Source of the DNA: Arthrobacter sp. Hiyo4 | Lineage (GTDB): Bacteria > Actinomycetota > Actinomycetes > Actinomycetales > Micrococcaceae | NCBI GenBank assembly: GCA_002370555.1 | Contig: AP014718.1 | Span: 1,922,001 to 1,986,000, forward strand | DNA: 64,000 nucleotides | Direction: 5' to 3' | Shown here: in pieces, positions 34,776-44,045 of the stretch | Numbering within the stretch: the first letter of the stretch is position 1 | Layout: every line of letters begins with the position of its first letter | Program-made: the position numbers and the translations under genes | The notes under the pieces: generated by a model | The model's input: only the letters and a program-made list of their open reading frames with translations | Told to the model about the DNA's origin: nothing | Database searches by the model: none

Positions 34776-34789
34776 CGAACATATCTACG
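34776..34789. promoter_or_regulatory. Degenerate LexA-like box upstream of ruvA
   Basis: CGAACATATCTACG compared with the ideal CGAAC-N4-GTTCG has an intact left half-site and two mismatches in the right half-site. It lies about 50 bp upstream of the ruvA start, between ruvC and ruvA. ruv genes are SOS-controlled in several actinobacteria, so a weak site is plausible but unproven. Confidence 0.3.
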
Positions 34790-34815
34790 AATACCCTAGC
34801 AAGCGCCCCGGACAT

Positions 34816-35394
34816 TCAGCGTGCGCGGCGCGCTTTCGCCTCGGCATCGGCCCACGCGCGCTGGGCCGGCGTCAGCGACAGGCTGCCGGGGCCGGTGGTG
34901 GCCACCGCGGCTCCGCTGCCAGCGCGCCAGGCATGCGTGATGGCAAGAGCCAGGGCATCTGCGGCGTCGGCCGGCCGCGGCGGCGCGTCGAGCCTGAGGA
35001 TTTTTGTGACGAGTTTGGTCACGGCTTCCTTGTTGGAGGTACCGCTGCCGGTCACTGCTGCTTTCACTTCCGACGGCGTGTGCAGAGCCACCGGGATCCC
35101 GCGCCGGGCGGCGGCGGCAATCACCACACCGGAGGCCTGCGCCACGCCCATTACCGTGCTGACGTTGAGCTGGGAAAAAACGCGTTCGACGGCGAGCACC
35201 TGGGGTTCGTAGCGGTCCAGCCACTCGTCGATGGCCAAGGCAATAACCAGAAGGCGCTGGTCCAGAGTCTCCTCGGGAGAGGTACCCACTACGCCGACGG
35301 CCACCATTGTGGCGCGCCTGTTCCGCTCGACGTCGACCACGCCGATGCCGCACCGGGTGAGGCCCGGGTCAACGCCCAGTACGCGCAGGGTCAC
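34816..35394 (-). CDS. ruvC: Crossover-junction endodeoxyribonuclease RuvC
   Basis: Intact 192-residue RNase-H-fold resolvase. The catalytic acids are in [17 protein letters not shown] (first Asp), [16 protein letters not shown] (Glu), and [14 protein letters not shown] (Asp-Asp). GTG/ATG start at 35394. It heads the ruvCAB cluster; a short hairpin (8-bp arms TCCGCCTT / AAGGCGGA, 35404-35426) sits between it and the YebC-family gene upstream. Confidence 0.96.
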   Translation of the reverse strand: MTLRVLGVDPGLTRCGIGVVDVERNRRATMVAVGVVGTSPEETLDQRLLVIALAIDEWLDRYEPQVLAVERVFSQLNVSTVMGVAQASGVVIAAAARRGIPVALHTPSEVKAAVTGSGTSNKEAVTKLVTKILRLDAPPRPADAADALALAITHAWRAGSGAAVATTGPGSLSLTPAQRAWADAEAKARRAR

Positions 35395-35429
35395 CCTGGG
35401 ACATCCGCCTTAGGCCACAAGGCGGAAGG

Positions 35430-36185
35430 TCACTCAGCTTCCAGGGCGGCCTGGACTTCGTCGCTGAGGTCGGCGTTGCTGTACACGTTCTGGACGTCGT
35501 CGAGCTCTTCCAAGGCGTCCACAAGCTTCATGAACTTCTTGGCGGCATCGAGGTCCAGCGGCACCTGCATGGACGGCACAAACTCGGCCTCGTCGGTCTC
35601 GTACTCGATTCCGGCTTCCTTGAGGGCATCGCGGATAGCCTGGAGGTCGGTCGGCTCGGAGTGGATCTCGAAGCTTTCCCCGTTGTCCTTGACTTCCTCG
35701 GCTCCGGCGTCGAGGACGGCCATCAGGACGTCGTCCTCGCTCAGGCCGTTCTTCGGCAGCGAGACGACGCCCTTGCGGCTGAACAGGTAGCTGACCGAAC
35801 CGGGATCGGCGATGGTGCCGCCGTTGCGGGAGATGGCCAGGCGGACCTCGGAGGCGGCACGGTTTTTGTTGTCCGTGAGGCACTCGATCAGCAGCGCCGA
35901 ACCCTGCGGGCCGCGGCATTCGTACATGATCTCGGTGTAGTCAACCACTTCGCCGGTGAGGCCGGCGCCACGCTTGATGGCGCGGTCGATGTTGTCGGCC
36001 GGAACGGAGGTCTTCTTGGCCTTGGTGACTGCGAGTTCCAGGCCCGGGTTGCCGGCGAGGTCCGGTCCGCCCATACGCGCGGCGACTTCGATGTTCTTGA
36101 TCAGTTTGGCGAACGATTTTGCACGCCGGCTATCGAGGATGGCCTTCTTGTGCTTGGTAGTCGCCCATTTGGAGTGTCCTGACAT
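35430..36185 (-). CDS. YebC/PmpR-family protein
   Basis: Intact 251-residue protein. It begins [23 protein letters not shown], the family hallmark, followed by [19 protein letters not shown] and [16 protein letters not shown] segments, here [18 protein letters not shown]. The acidic C-terminal domain ends [11 protein letters not shown]. The family contains transcription regulators, and recent work links members to translation of difficult sequences such as polyproline, so the old regulator label should be used with care. It lies between pdxT and ruvC, as in M. tuberculosis (Rv2603c). Confidence 0.95.
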   Translation of the reverse strand: MSGHSKWATTKHKKAILDSRRAKSFAKLIKNIEVAARMGGPDLAGNPGLELAVTKAKKTSVPADNIDRAIKRGAGLTGEVVDYTEIMYECRGPQGSALLIECLTDNKNRAASEVRLAISRNGGTIADPGSVSYLFSRKGVVSLPKNGLSEDDVLMAVLDAGAEEVKDNGESFEIHSEPTDLQAIRDALKEAGIEYETDEAEFVPSMQVPLDLDAAKKFMKLVDALEELDDVQNVYSNADLSDEVQAALEAE

Positions 36186-36188
36186 GCT

Positions 36189-36899
36189 TTACGCGTCTCC
36201 TCTGATCATGCGGATAAAAAGTTCATGTACGCGTTTCTCCCCAGTCACTTCCGGGTGGAAGGAGGTGGCCAGCAGGTGGCCGGAACGCACTGCAACAATT
36301 CTAGCTGTCCCCGGCAGAGTCGCCGCGTGGGACGCGTGCTCAGGGTCTGCGGGCTCCACCTGGGCCAGTATCTCCACGCCGTCGCCGACGCGTTCCACCC
36401 AAGGGCCGCGGATGAACACTGCGTGTACCGGAGCGACACCGGATTCCGTGGCGCTGAAGTCCAGGCCCTTGAAATCCAGGTCCGTTTCGAACGACTCGCG
36501 CTGCCGGCCGAAGGCGTTGCGCCGCACTGTGATGTCCAGGCCGCCGAAGGTCTGCTGGGGGTTACCGGCGAGGTCCGTGGCGGGATCGGCGATCTCGTCG
36601 GCGAGGAGGATCATGCCGGCACAGGAACCGTAGACCGGCAATCCGTCGCGGATCCGGTCCTTTAACGGTCCGGCCAGCTCAAAGGCGCGGGCCAGCTTGT
36701 CGATGGCCGTGGATTCGCCGCCCGGAATGATGAGGCCGTCCAGGCCGTCAAGTTCGGCCGGGCGGCGGATTCCGACGCCGGCGGCACCGGCGGCTTCCAC
36801 GGCCCGGAGGTGTTCGCGGAAGTCGCCCTGGAGCGCCAGGACGCCGATCCGGAGGCCCGAGCCCACGCGTGCAGAAGCAGCCGAAAGGGGGTTTGTCAT
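36189..36899 (-). CDS. pdxT: Pyridoxal 5'-phosphate synthase glutaminase subunit PdxT
   Basis: Intact 236-residue class I glutamine amidotransferase. [35 protein letters not shown] and the nucleophile region [16 protein letters not shown] are typical; the His-Glu pair is in [12 protein letters not shown]. It makes ammonia for PdxS to build PLP from ribose 5-phosphate and glyceraldehyde 3-phosphate. Unusually its partner pdxS lies about 4.9 kb away beyond murT-gatD and a peptidase on the opposite strand. It ends 4 nt before the YebC-family gene. Confidence 0.96.
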   Translation of the reverse strand: MTNPLSAASARVGSGLRIGVLALQGDFREHLRAVEAAGAAGVGIRRPAELDGLDGLIIPGGESTAIDKLARAFELAGPLKDRIRDGLPVYGSCAGMILLADEIADPATDLAGNPQQTFGGLDITVRRNAFGRQRESFETDLDFKGLDFSATESGVAPVHAVFIRGPWVERVGDGVEILAQVEPADPEHASHAATLPGTARIVAVRSGHLLATSFHPEVTGEKRVHELFIRMIRGDA

Positions 36900-36989
36900 C
36901 CAATCAGCATAATGTGCGCGGCTCCCGGACCGGCGCCGGAAGCGCTTCCGGGAAGGGTTCTATGCCGTTGCTGGGATATATTACAGAGC

Positions 36990-38280
36990 ATGCTTTACAT
37001 CAGTGTTCCGCTCGGCAAGCTGGTCCGCCGGGTGTCCCGGCTCAGGGGCGGAGGGTCCGCGCTGCCCGGGCTGGTGGTCGAAAAAATCGATCCCGGCTTT
37101 ATGCAGCGGACGCTCACCACGCTCCCCCACGGCGTCGCCGTGGTGAGCGGAACCAACGGCAAGACCACCACCACCAAGATGGTGGTGGAACTCCTGGAAA
37201 GCCAGGGCCTGAAGGTCTTCACCAACCGCACCGGCAGCAATTTCACCCGCGGCGTGGCGGCCGCCCTGCTGGGCGAAGTGGACTGGCGCGGCAGGCTCAG
37301 TGCCGACGTCGCCGTGCTGGAGCTCGACGAAGCCCACGCCACGCATTTTGTGAACCGTGTTCCGCCGCGGTACAGCCTCCTGCTCAACGTCCTGCGTGAC
37401 CAATTGGACCGGTTCGGCGAGATCGACAACACGGCCCAGCTGCTGCAGCACATCGCGGACAAAACCACCGGAACAGTGGTCCTCAATCGGGAGGATCCGC
37501 GGGTGGCCCGCATCGCGGAAACCCTCACCGGCCAGGACGTCCAGTACTTCGGCCTGGACGATTCGCTCCTGAGCACTTTCCCCAACGACGACGACATGCG
37601 GGCAGCGCCCGGCAGCCCCGCCTCCGCAGCGCTCCCCCACAAGCCAGCGGCCGACGTCGTACTGCGCAAAGTGGGGCCGGACACCGCCGATTTTGAGTAC
37701 GACGGCGCCACGGTCACCACCGCGATGAAGCTGCGCGGCGTCTACAACATCTTTAACGCGGCTGCGGCGCTGACCCTGGCCCGCAGCATCTGTGGCGGCG
37801 GTGCCGCCACAGCCGACCACGCCACCCTGCTCACCGCGCTGTCCCAGGTGGAGCCGGCGTTCGGCCGCGGCGAAAGCCTCACGGTGGACGGCCAGCCCTG
37901 GACCTGGTGCTGGTCAAGAACCCCAGCGGTTTCCGGCTGGGACTGAAGTCCTTCCCCGCGGGCGGTTACGCCACCATGATCGCCATCAACGACAACTACG
38001 CCGACGGCCGGGACATGTCCTGGCTCTGGGACGTGGAATTCGATTCGCTCCGCGACGGCGGCGTGGACCAGCTGACAGGTTCGCGCGCCTACGACATGGC
38101 GCTGCGGCTGCAGTATGACGACGTCCGGATCGGCGGGTCCAGCCGGAGATCGCGCCCGCACTCGCCGCGTTCATCCGGGACGCCAAGGGCAAACCGAAGC
38201 GGATCTTCTGCACCTACACAGCCATGCTGGCCATCCGCCGCGAGCTGTCCAAAATCACCACAGTGGAGGTGGTCTCATGA
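36990..38280 (+). CDS. murT: Lipid II isoglutaminyl synthase, MurT ligase subunit, frameshifted
   Basis: Mur-ligase-like ATPase that with GatD amidates the alpha-carboxyl of D-Glu in lipid II. P-loop VVSGTNGKTTTTKMVVELL, NRTGSNFTRGVAAALLG, ELDEAHATHF and NVLRDQLDRFGEIDNTAQLL are clear; the C-terminal domain has VKNPSGFRLGLKSF and YTAMLAIRRELSKI. Breaks at about 37900 and 38145. ATG at 36990, stop TGA at 38278-38280 overlapping the gatD ATG. Between QYFGLDDSL and ADFEYDGATV there is no CxxC pair, so the zinc ribbon of firmicute MurT is missing. About 430 residues. Confidence 0.92.
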
Positions 38281-39044
38281 CCGCTGAATCAACCGGCATC
38301 GGGCCGGACGCCGTCGGACAGAATTCCAAGGGGACCATCCGGGTCCTGCAGCTCTACCCGCGGGACATGAACATCTACGGTGACTGGGGCAACGCCCTGG
38401 TGCTCAAGCAGCGGATCAGCTGGCACGGCTACACCCCGGAGCTGCTGGAGTACAACGTCGGCGACGAGTTTCCGGCCGATGTTGACCTGATTGTCGGGGG
38501 CGGCGGCCAGGACAGCGGACAGCTGGTCATCAAGGACGACCTGCAGTCGCAGGCCGGCGTCCTCACGAAGCTGGCCGAGGACGGCGCACCCATGCTGGTG
38601 ATCTGCGGGCTGTACCAGCTGTTCGGGCGCTTCTTCAAGACCCGTTTAGGCTCCGTCATACCGGGGATCGGTGTCCTGGACGTGGAGACACACGGCACGG
38701 ACGAGCGCCTGATCGGCAACGTCCGGGTGGCCACCGAAGAGTTCGGCGAGGTGCTGGGATACGAGAACCACAGCGGGCAGACCACGCTGGGTGCGGGCGT
38801 CCGGCCGTTGGGGACCACCGCGAAAGGTACCGGCAACAACAGCAGCGACGGTCACGAGGGCGCACGCTACAAGAATGTGGTGGCCAGCTACCTGCACGGT
38901 TCGCTGCTGCCCAAGAACCCTGCCATCGCCGACTTCCTCATCAGGACCGCCGCCGAGCGTAAATACGGCACCTTCACGGCCGGCGCCCCGGACGACCGCT
39001 ACGCGGTGCTGGCCCGGGAGCACGCAACGCGCCGTCCGCGCTGA
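38277..39044 (+). CDS. gatD: Lipid II isoglutaminyl synthase, GatD glutaminase subunit
   Basis: Intact 255-residue protein. It begins IRVLQLYPRDMNIYGDWGN; the oxyanion region is VGGGGQDSGQL, the nucleophile is in MLVICGLYQLFG and the catalytic His in SYLHGSLLPKNPAIADF. GatD supplies ammonia to MurT. The ATGA overlap with murT ensures balanced synthesis. Amidated lipid II is needed for efficient cross-linking in many Gram-positives. It converges with a capA remnant. Confidence 0.95.
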   Translation: MTAESTGIGPDAVGQNSKGTIRVLQLYPRDMNIYGDWGNALVLKQRISWHGYTPELLEYNVGDEFPADVDLIVGGGGQDSGQLVIKDDLQSQAGVLTKLAEDGAPMLVICGLYQLFGRFFKTRLGSVIPGIGVLDVETHGTDERLIGNVRVATEEFGEVLGYENHSGQTTLGAGVRPLGTTAKGTGNNSSDGHEGARYKNVVASYLHGSLLPKNPAIADFLIRTAAERKYGTFTAGAPDDRYAVLAREHATRRPR

Positions 39045-39054
39045 GTCTACTGCG

Positions 39055-39537
39055 CTAAGCAACTCTGCGCGGACGATTTCCCCGTCGAACTGATGTCCAC
39101 CTGCCAGTCGTATTCAGGGCATCCAGGGTACGCAGTACTCCGTCCGTGCTTCGGTCGATCGTGTGGTTGCTCGCGGTGGTGCAGGCCTGGTACCCCACTA
39201 CCTTAGCGGCTGTGATGATCTGCGGCGCGACGTTGAATGACTGGTACGCGAAGAACGGCCATCGGGCCTGGCCACGGGCGAGCACCGCAGCGTGGGGCAG
39301 GCTGGCCCGCGCCGGGGTGGGAGTGGGCATCGGAGTGGGGTCGCCGTCGGGCTTGGCTGCCTTGTCCCGGCGCCGGTACCCGCGGCTGCAACGGAGGACG
39401 GAACAGTCTGTTCGGCGACCAGGCCGCATCCTGCCAGCAACGCCGAGGCCCAGGACGCCGAAGGACACCGCAGCAGCGGAACGAACAGCAACAGCGCGCA
39501 CCGAAGCACCGCCCGACCTTCTCCCCATAGGCGCCAT
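39055..39537 (-). pseudogene. CapA-family lipoprotein remnant
   Basis: The N-terminus has a lipoprotein signal (MGRRSGGASVRAVAV, then hydrophobic SFGVLGLGVAGC with the lipobox VAGC; a break at about 39425 lies at this Cys) and a Pro/Thr linker. Then comes FFAYQSFNVAPQIITAAKVVG and TTASNHTIDRSTDGVLRTLDA, the substrate-loop segment of CapA/PgsA-type metallo-phosphatase-fold proteins (the A-S-N-H motif). The preceding roughly 80 residues with the first metal-binding GD motif and the following 200 residues are absent, and the frame ends beside gatD. Loss of whole domains cannot be explained by single-base errors, so this is a real remnant. It occupies most of the interval between gatD and the M3 peptidase gene. 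Confidence 0.6.
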
Positions 39538-39612
39538 CGTAGGTCTGGCCGCCGCGCAAATTCGGCAAAGCCGCGCGTTGAGAAGCATGCGCCAGTATGA
39601 AAGGTTAGCGTG

Positions 39613-41621
39613 ATGACGAATCCCCTCCTCAGCGCCAGCGCCCTGCCCTGTGGGCTGCCGCCTTTTGCCCGGATCAAACCATCCGATTACGCCGATGCCA
39701 TCGACGCTGGCCTGGCCGAACATCTGGTGGAAATCCAGGCGATCGTGGACAACCCGGCACCGGCGGACTTCGAGAACACGGCCCTGGCCATGGAGAAGTC
39801 CGGCCAACTGCTCCAGCGGGCGGCCGACTCCTTCTTCACCCTTGCCTCCGCCGACGCAACAGACGAAATCCGTGACCTGGAAACCGAACTCTCACCCCGC
39901 ATTTCGGCGCATCAGGACGAGATCTACCTCAATCGGGCACTGTTCGACAGGTTCGCGGCGATTGACACTTCCGGGCATGACGGTGAGTCCGCCCGGCTCG
40001 TGGAGGAGTACGTGAAGGAGTTCCGCCAGTCCGGGATCCAGCTCGAAAAGCCGGCCAGGAACGGCTGAAGGAAATCAACGCGGAGCTGTCCAGACTGGGC
40101 ACTGAGTTTGGCCAGCGGGTCAAGGAGGCCATGAAATCGTCAGCCTTGCTGCTGGACACAGCAGCCGAACTGGCCGGCTTGCCGGCAGACGATGTCGCCA
40201 GCGCCGCTGAGGCGGCCCGCGCCGTTGGCCACGACGGAAAATTCCTGCTGACGCTGATCCAGCCCAGCAACCAGCCTGCCCTGGCAGCCCTCGAAAACCG
40301 GGACATCCGCCGTCGGCTGTTTGAAGCTTCCATCAGCCGGGGCAGCGGCGGCAGCCTGGACGTCCTGGAACTGGCCAGGTCGACGGCACGCCTGCGCGCT
40401 GAAAAGGCAGCCCTTCTGGGTTTCGCCAACTATGCCGAACTCGTGGTGGACCGCCAGACAGCCCGCGACTTTGACGCGGTCCAGTCCATGCTGACCAGGC
40501 TGGCCCCGGCGGCTGTGCGCAATGCCGACGCCGAGGCTGCAGCCCTGACCGAGGCGGCAGGGCATCGCCTGGAGGCCTGGGACTGGGCGTTTTACTCAGC
40601 CAAGGTGCGGCGGGAAAAGTACGCCGTGGACGAGCAGGCGCTCCGCCCCTATTTCGAGCTGGAACGCGTCCTCCGGGACGGCGTCTTCTTCGCCGCCACA
40701 TCCCTCTACGGCATCACGTTCCACGAACGCAAGGACCTCGCAGGCTACCACCCGGACGTCCGCGTCTGGGAAGTCCGGGACCAGGACAGCAGCGGACTGG
40801 GATTGTTCCTGGGCGACTACTACACCCGCGAATCCAAGCGGGGCGGCGCCTGGATGAACTCGCTGGTGGACCAGTCGGGCCTGCTGGGCACCCGGCCCGT
40901 GGTGATCAACAACCTCAACATCTCCAAGCCGCCCGCCGGCGAGCCCACCCTCCTGACGCTGGACGAGCTGCGCACCACGTTCCACGAGTTCGGACACGCG
41001 CTCCACGGCTTGTTGTCGAACGTGACGTATCCGCGGTTCGCCGGCACTGCTGTCCCCCGTGACTTTGTGGAATACCCGTCGCAGGTCAACGAGATGTGGA
41101 TCCTGTGGCCGGAGGTGCTTGCCAATTATGCCCGGCACCACGCCACCGGCGAACCGCTTCCGCAGCAGGTGGCGGACAAGCTGAACGACTCACGGCTGTG
41201 GGGCGAAGGCTTCGGGACCACGGAATACCTCGGTGCCGCGCTGCTGGACCTGGCCTGGCATGTGCTGGACGAAACCGAAATCCCCGACGACGTCCTGGGG
41301 TTTGAGGCGAAGTCCCTCGCGGCCGCGGGCGTGGCTCATGCCCTGATCCCGCCGCGTTACCGCACCGGCTATTTCCAGCACATCTTCGCGGGTGCTGGCT
41401 ATGCGGCCGGCTATTACTCGTACATCTGGAGTGAGGTGCTGGATGCCGAAACCGTGGACTGGTTCACCGAAAACGGCGGCCTGACACGCGACAACGGCGA
41501 ACGCTTCCGCCAGGAGCTGCTCTCCCGCGGCAACAGCAGGGACCCGCTGGAATCCTTCCGCGCGCTCCGCGGCCGGGACGCCCGGCTGGAGCCCCTGCTA
41601 AAGCGCCTCGGCCTCGAGTAA
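39613..41621 (+). CDS. M3-family metallopeptidase (peptidyl-dipeptidase Dcp type), frameshifted once
   Basis: Thimet-oligopeptidase-like zinc peptidase of about 669 residues. The N-terminal part has LPPFARIKPSDYADAIDAGL; the catalytic core carries TTFHEFGHALHGLLSN (HExxH) with the downstream Glu in FVEYPSQVNEMW, and the end has GAGYAAGYYSYIWSEVLDAE. One break at about 40060, QLEKP to a frame reading LKEINAELSRLGTEFG. ATG at 39613 (GTG at 39610 is an alternative), 9 nt after AAGG. It degrades short peptides in the cytoplasm. It is followed by the palindrome at 41638. Confidence 0.92.
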
Positions 41622-41637
41622 CCACCTCCCCAACTGG

Positions 41638-41685
41638 CTGGCACTTAACGTCGTGAAAAGCGATTTTCGCGACGTTAAGTGCCAG
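41638..41685. repeat. Long intergenic palindrome 3 (GNRA loop)
   Basis: Inverted repeat with 22-bp arms, 21 paired plus one G-U (left arm CTGGCACTTAACGTCG onward), and a GCGA loop, a GNRA tetraloop. It lies 17 bp after the M3 peptidase stop, between it and the convergent pdxS terminator. Same design as the palindrome at 2880-2927. Confidence 0.85.
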
Positions 41686-41701
41686 TTAGATGGGTTAACC
41701 G

Positions 41702-41746
41702 ACGACGGCGGCGGGCCACCTTCGAAAGGTCACCCGCCGCCGTCGT
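41702..41746. terminator. Hairpin terminator after pdxS
   Basis: 14-bp arms ACGACGGCGGCGGG / CCCGCCGCCGTCGT enclosing a smaller ACCTT/AAGGT stem; on the minus strand it begins about 15 nt after the pdxS stop. Confidence 0.75.
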
Positions 41747-41761
41747 ACTGCTTTAGCGCTG

Positions 41762-42687
41762 CTACCAGCCGCGCTCGGAGAGGCGGTGCGGCTGCGGGAT
41801 ATCGTCCACGTTGATGCCCACCATGGCTTCGCCGAGGCCGCGGGAAGCCTTGGCAATGACGTCGGGGTCATCAAAGAACGTGGTGGCCTTGACCACGGCA
41901 GCGGCACGCTGGGCCGGGTTGCCGGACTTGAAGATGCCGGAACCGACGAACACGCCGTCGGCGCCGAGCTGCATCATCATCGCAGCGTCCGCCGGGGTGG
42001 CGATGCCGCCCGCGGTGAAAAGCACCACGGGAAGCTTACCGGCCGCGGCAACTTCCTTGACCAGTTCGTACGGGGCCTGCAGTTCCTTGGCCGCAACATA
42101 CAGCTCGTCCTCGGCCAGAGCGGCAAGCTTGGCAATCTCGGCGCGGATCTGGCGCATGTGCCCGGTGGCGTTGGAGACATCGCCAGTGCCGGCCTCGCCC
42201 TTGGAACGGATCATGGCCGCGCCCTCGTTGATGCGGCGCAGCGCCTCACCAAGGTTCGTGGCGCCACAGACGAAGGGAACCTTGAAGTTCCACTTGTCGA
42301 TGTGGTGGACGTAGTCGGCCGGGGTCAGGACCTCGGACTCGTCAATGTAGTCCACGCCCAACGACTGCAGGACCTGGGCCTCCACGAAGTGGCCGATCCG
42401 GGCCTTGCCATGACCGGAACAGACACGGCGTCGATGATCTTGTCGATCATGTCCGGGTCCGACATCCGGGACACGCCGCCCTGGGCACGGATATCAGCCG
42501 GAACGCGTTCGAGCGCCATGACTGCAACGGCACCGGCGTCTTCGGCGATGCGGGCCTGTTCAACGTTGACGACGTCCATGATGACGCCGCCCTTGAGCAT
42601 CTCAGCCATGCCGCGCTTGACGCGGTTGCTGCCCGTGACGCTGTTCGCGGACGAACCGGCTTCGCTGCTTACATCAGGTGTAGACAC
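41762..42687 (-). CDS. pdxS: Pyridoxal 5'-phosphate synthase lyase subunit PdxS, frameshifted once
   Basis: TIM-barrel that makes PLP from ribose 5-phosphate, glyceraldehyde 3-phosphate and ammonia from Pdx[20 protein letters not shown] and [20 protein letters not shown] (with the conserved Asp), [18 protein letters not shown], and [31 protein letters not shown] are typical. One break at about 42400 (MARP to [17 protein letters not shown] frame). GTG at 42685-42687, preceded by AGGGG at 5-6 nt; ORF extends upstream without family resemblance. About 308 residues. Confidence 0.95.
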
Positions 42688-42827
42688 AAAAACCCCTATG
42701 GGTAGATAGATGATCTTCGCCGGGCGTGAGGGCGGCAAGAAACCGAAAGTACACGCACCGGGTTGCCGGATCCATTGACCGGGCAGTCACAATACTAGTC
42801 CCACGGCAGGCGGGGGCTTAATCAGGC

Positions 42828-43451
42828 TCAATCCGAAGCCGCGGACTCCGCGAAGGCCTGGCGATGGACGGTGGCTATACGCTGGATGATCGTGATGAGG
42901 CTGGCCAGTGCCAGCAGACCAAGCGTCACCAGAAGAACCACCGGGGGCAATCCAAGACCCGTAAATCCGGTGACCACCAGCACCGAAACCAGTCTCTCGG
43001 CGCGCTCGGCGATGCCCACATTCGCCGTGAAGCCAAGGGATTCGGCCTTGGACCGCGCATACGAGACCACCATCCCCAAAACGAGGCACAGCATGGCGAC
43101 GACGGCGATGGCGTAATCGTCACCCCCGGTGAAGAACCAGATGGCCACACCCGCGAACAGCGCGCCGTCGGCGATCCTGTCCAGGGTGGAATCCAGGAAG
43201 TTTCCCCAGCGGCCGCCGGTGTCCCGCAGCCGGGCCATAATGCCGTCAAGCACGTCCGAGAAAATGAACGCGGTAATGAACAGGGTCCCCCACCAGAGCT
43301 GGCCGAGGGGGTAGAAGACCAACGCACCCACCACCACGCCGGCGGTTCCAATGACCGTCACAGCATCAGGGGAAACACCGATTTTCAGGAGCCAGCGCGC
43401 CAGCGGAGTGAAAAGCGCGGTGAAAAACCCGCGCGCATGCCTATTCAGCAT
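42828..43451 (-). CDS. pgsA: CDP-alcohol phosphatidyltransferase, probable phosphatidylinositol phosphate synthase
   Basis: Intact 207-residue integral membrane enzyme. The CDP-alcohol signature D-x2-D-G-x2-A-R-x8-G-x3-D-x3-D is present as DVLDGIMARLRDTGG through GNFLDSTLD, with about six membrane helices. The position directly downstream of thrS and the HIT gene matches Rv2612c of M. tuberculosis, a phosphatidylinositol phosphate synthase, so PIP is the likely product. ATG at 43449-43451, within the HIT 3' end. The acyltransferase and pimA genes that follow in mycobacteria are absent: only 140 bp separate it from pdxS. Confidence 0.88.
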   Translation of the reverse strand: MLNRHARGFFTALFTPLARWLLKIGVSPDAVTVIGTAGVVVGALVFYPLGQLWWGTLFITAFIFSDVLDGIMARLRDTGGRWGNFLDSTLDRIADGALFAGVAIWFFTGGDDYAIAVVAMLCLVLGMVVSYARSKAESLGFTANVGIAERAERLVSVLVVTGFTGLGLPPVVLLVTLGLLALASLITIIQRIATVHRQAFAESAASD

Positions 43452-44025
43452 TCGTCTCCCGGGCCAGGCCTCTGCAACCTGCTGGCGGACTTCATCCAGG
43501 GTCTGCGTGATGGCCTTGGTCTGGGCAATGATGGGGAAGAAGTTACCATCCCCGCCCCAGCGCGGCACGATGTGCTGGTGCAGGTGCGCGGCGATTCCAG
43601 CCCGCCCACTACGCCCTGGTTCATGCCGAGGTTGAACCCGCCGGGTTCGCCACCTTGCGCAGGACCCGCATGGCCGTCTGGGTTATCTCCGCAAATTCCG
43701 CGGTCTCTTCCACCGTGAGGTCCGTGTAGTCCGGGACATGCCGGTACGGGCAGACCAGGAGGTGCCCCGGATTGTAGGGAAACAGGTTGAGGACCACGTA
43801 ACAGGTCCTCCCCCGATAGACGATCAGGGCTTCCTCGTCAGTCCGGCCCGGACCCACGCAGAAGGGACAGTCGTTCTGGTTCTTGAACTGGTGCTGGCCG
43901 CCCTTGATGTAGGCCATCCGGTGCGGAGTCCACAGGCGCTGGAAAGCATCCGGCACGCCCGCGAGCTCAAAGTCATCTGTCACGCCGGCATCCCCTGGAT
44001 AGCCTGCGCCTGTGTTCTCCTGCAC
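43441..44025 (-). CDS. HIT-family hydrolase/phosphorylase (Ap4A phosphorylase-like), frameshifted once
   Basis: About 194 residues. NDCPFCVGPGRTDEEALIV holds a CxxC pair, LNLFPYNPGHLLVCPYRHVP is the HIT strand region, and after a break at about 43620 the frame gives the HIT signature HLHQHIVPRW, then GDGNFFPIIAQTKAITQTL. GTG at 44025, 20 nt after thrS. Stop TAG at 43441-43443, overlapping pgsA. By context it is the counterpart of Rv2613c, an Ap4A phosphorylase, which degrades the alarmone made by aminoacyl-tRNA synthetases such as the neighbour thrS. Confidence 0.87.
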
Positions 44026-44045
44026 CGTGTTCTTATCCGTTTCCG

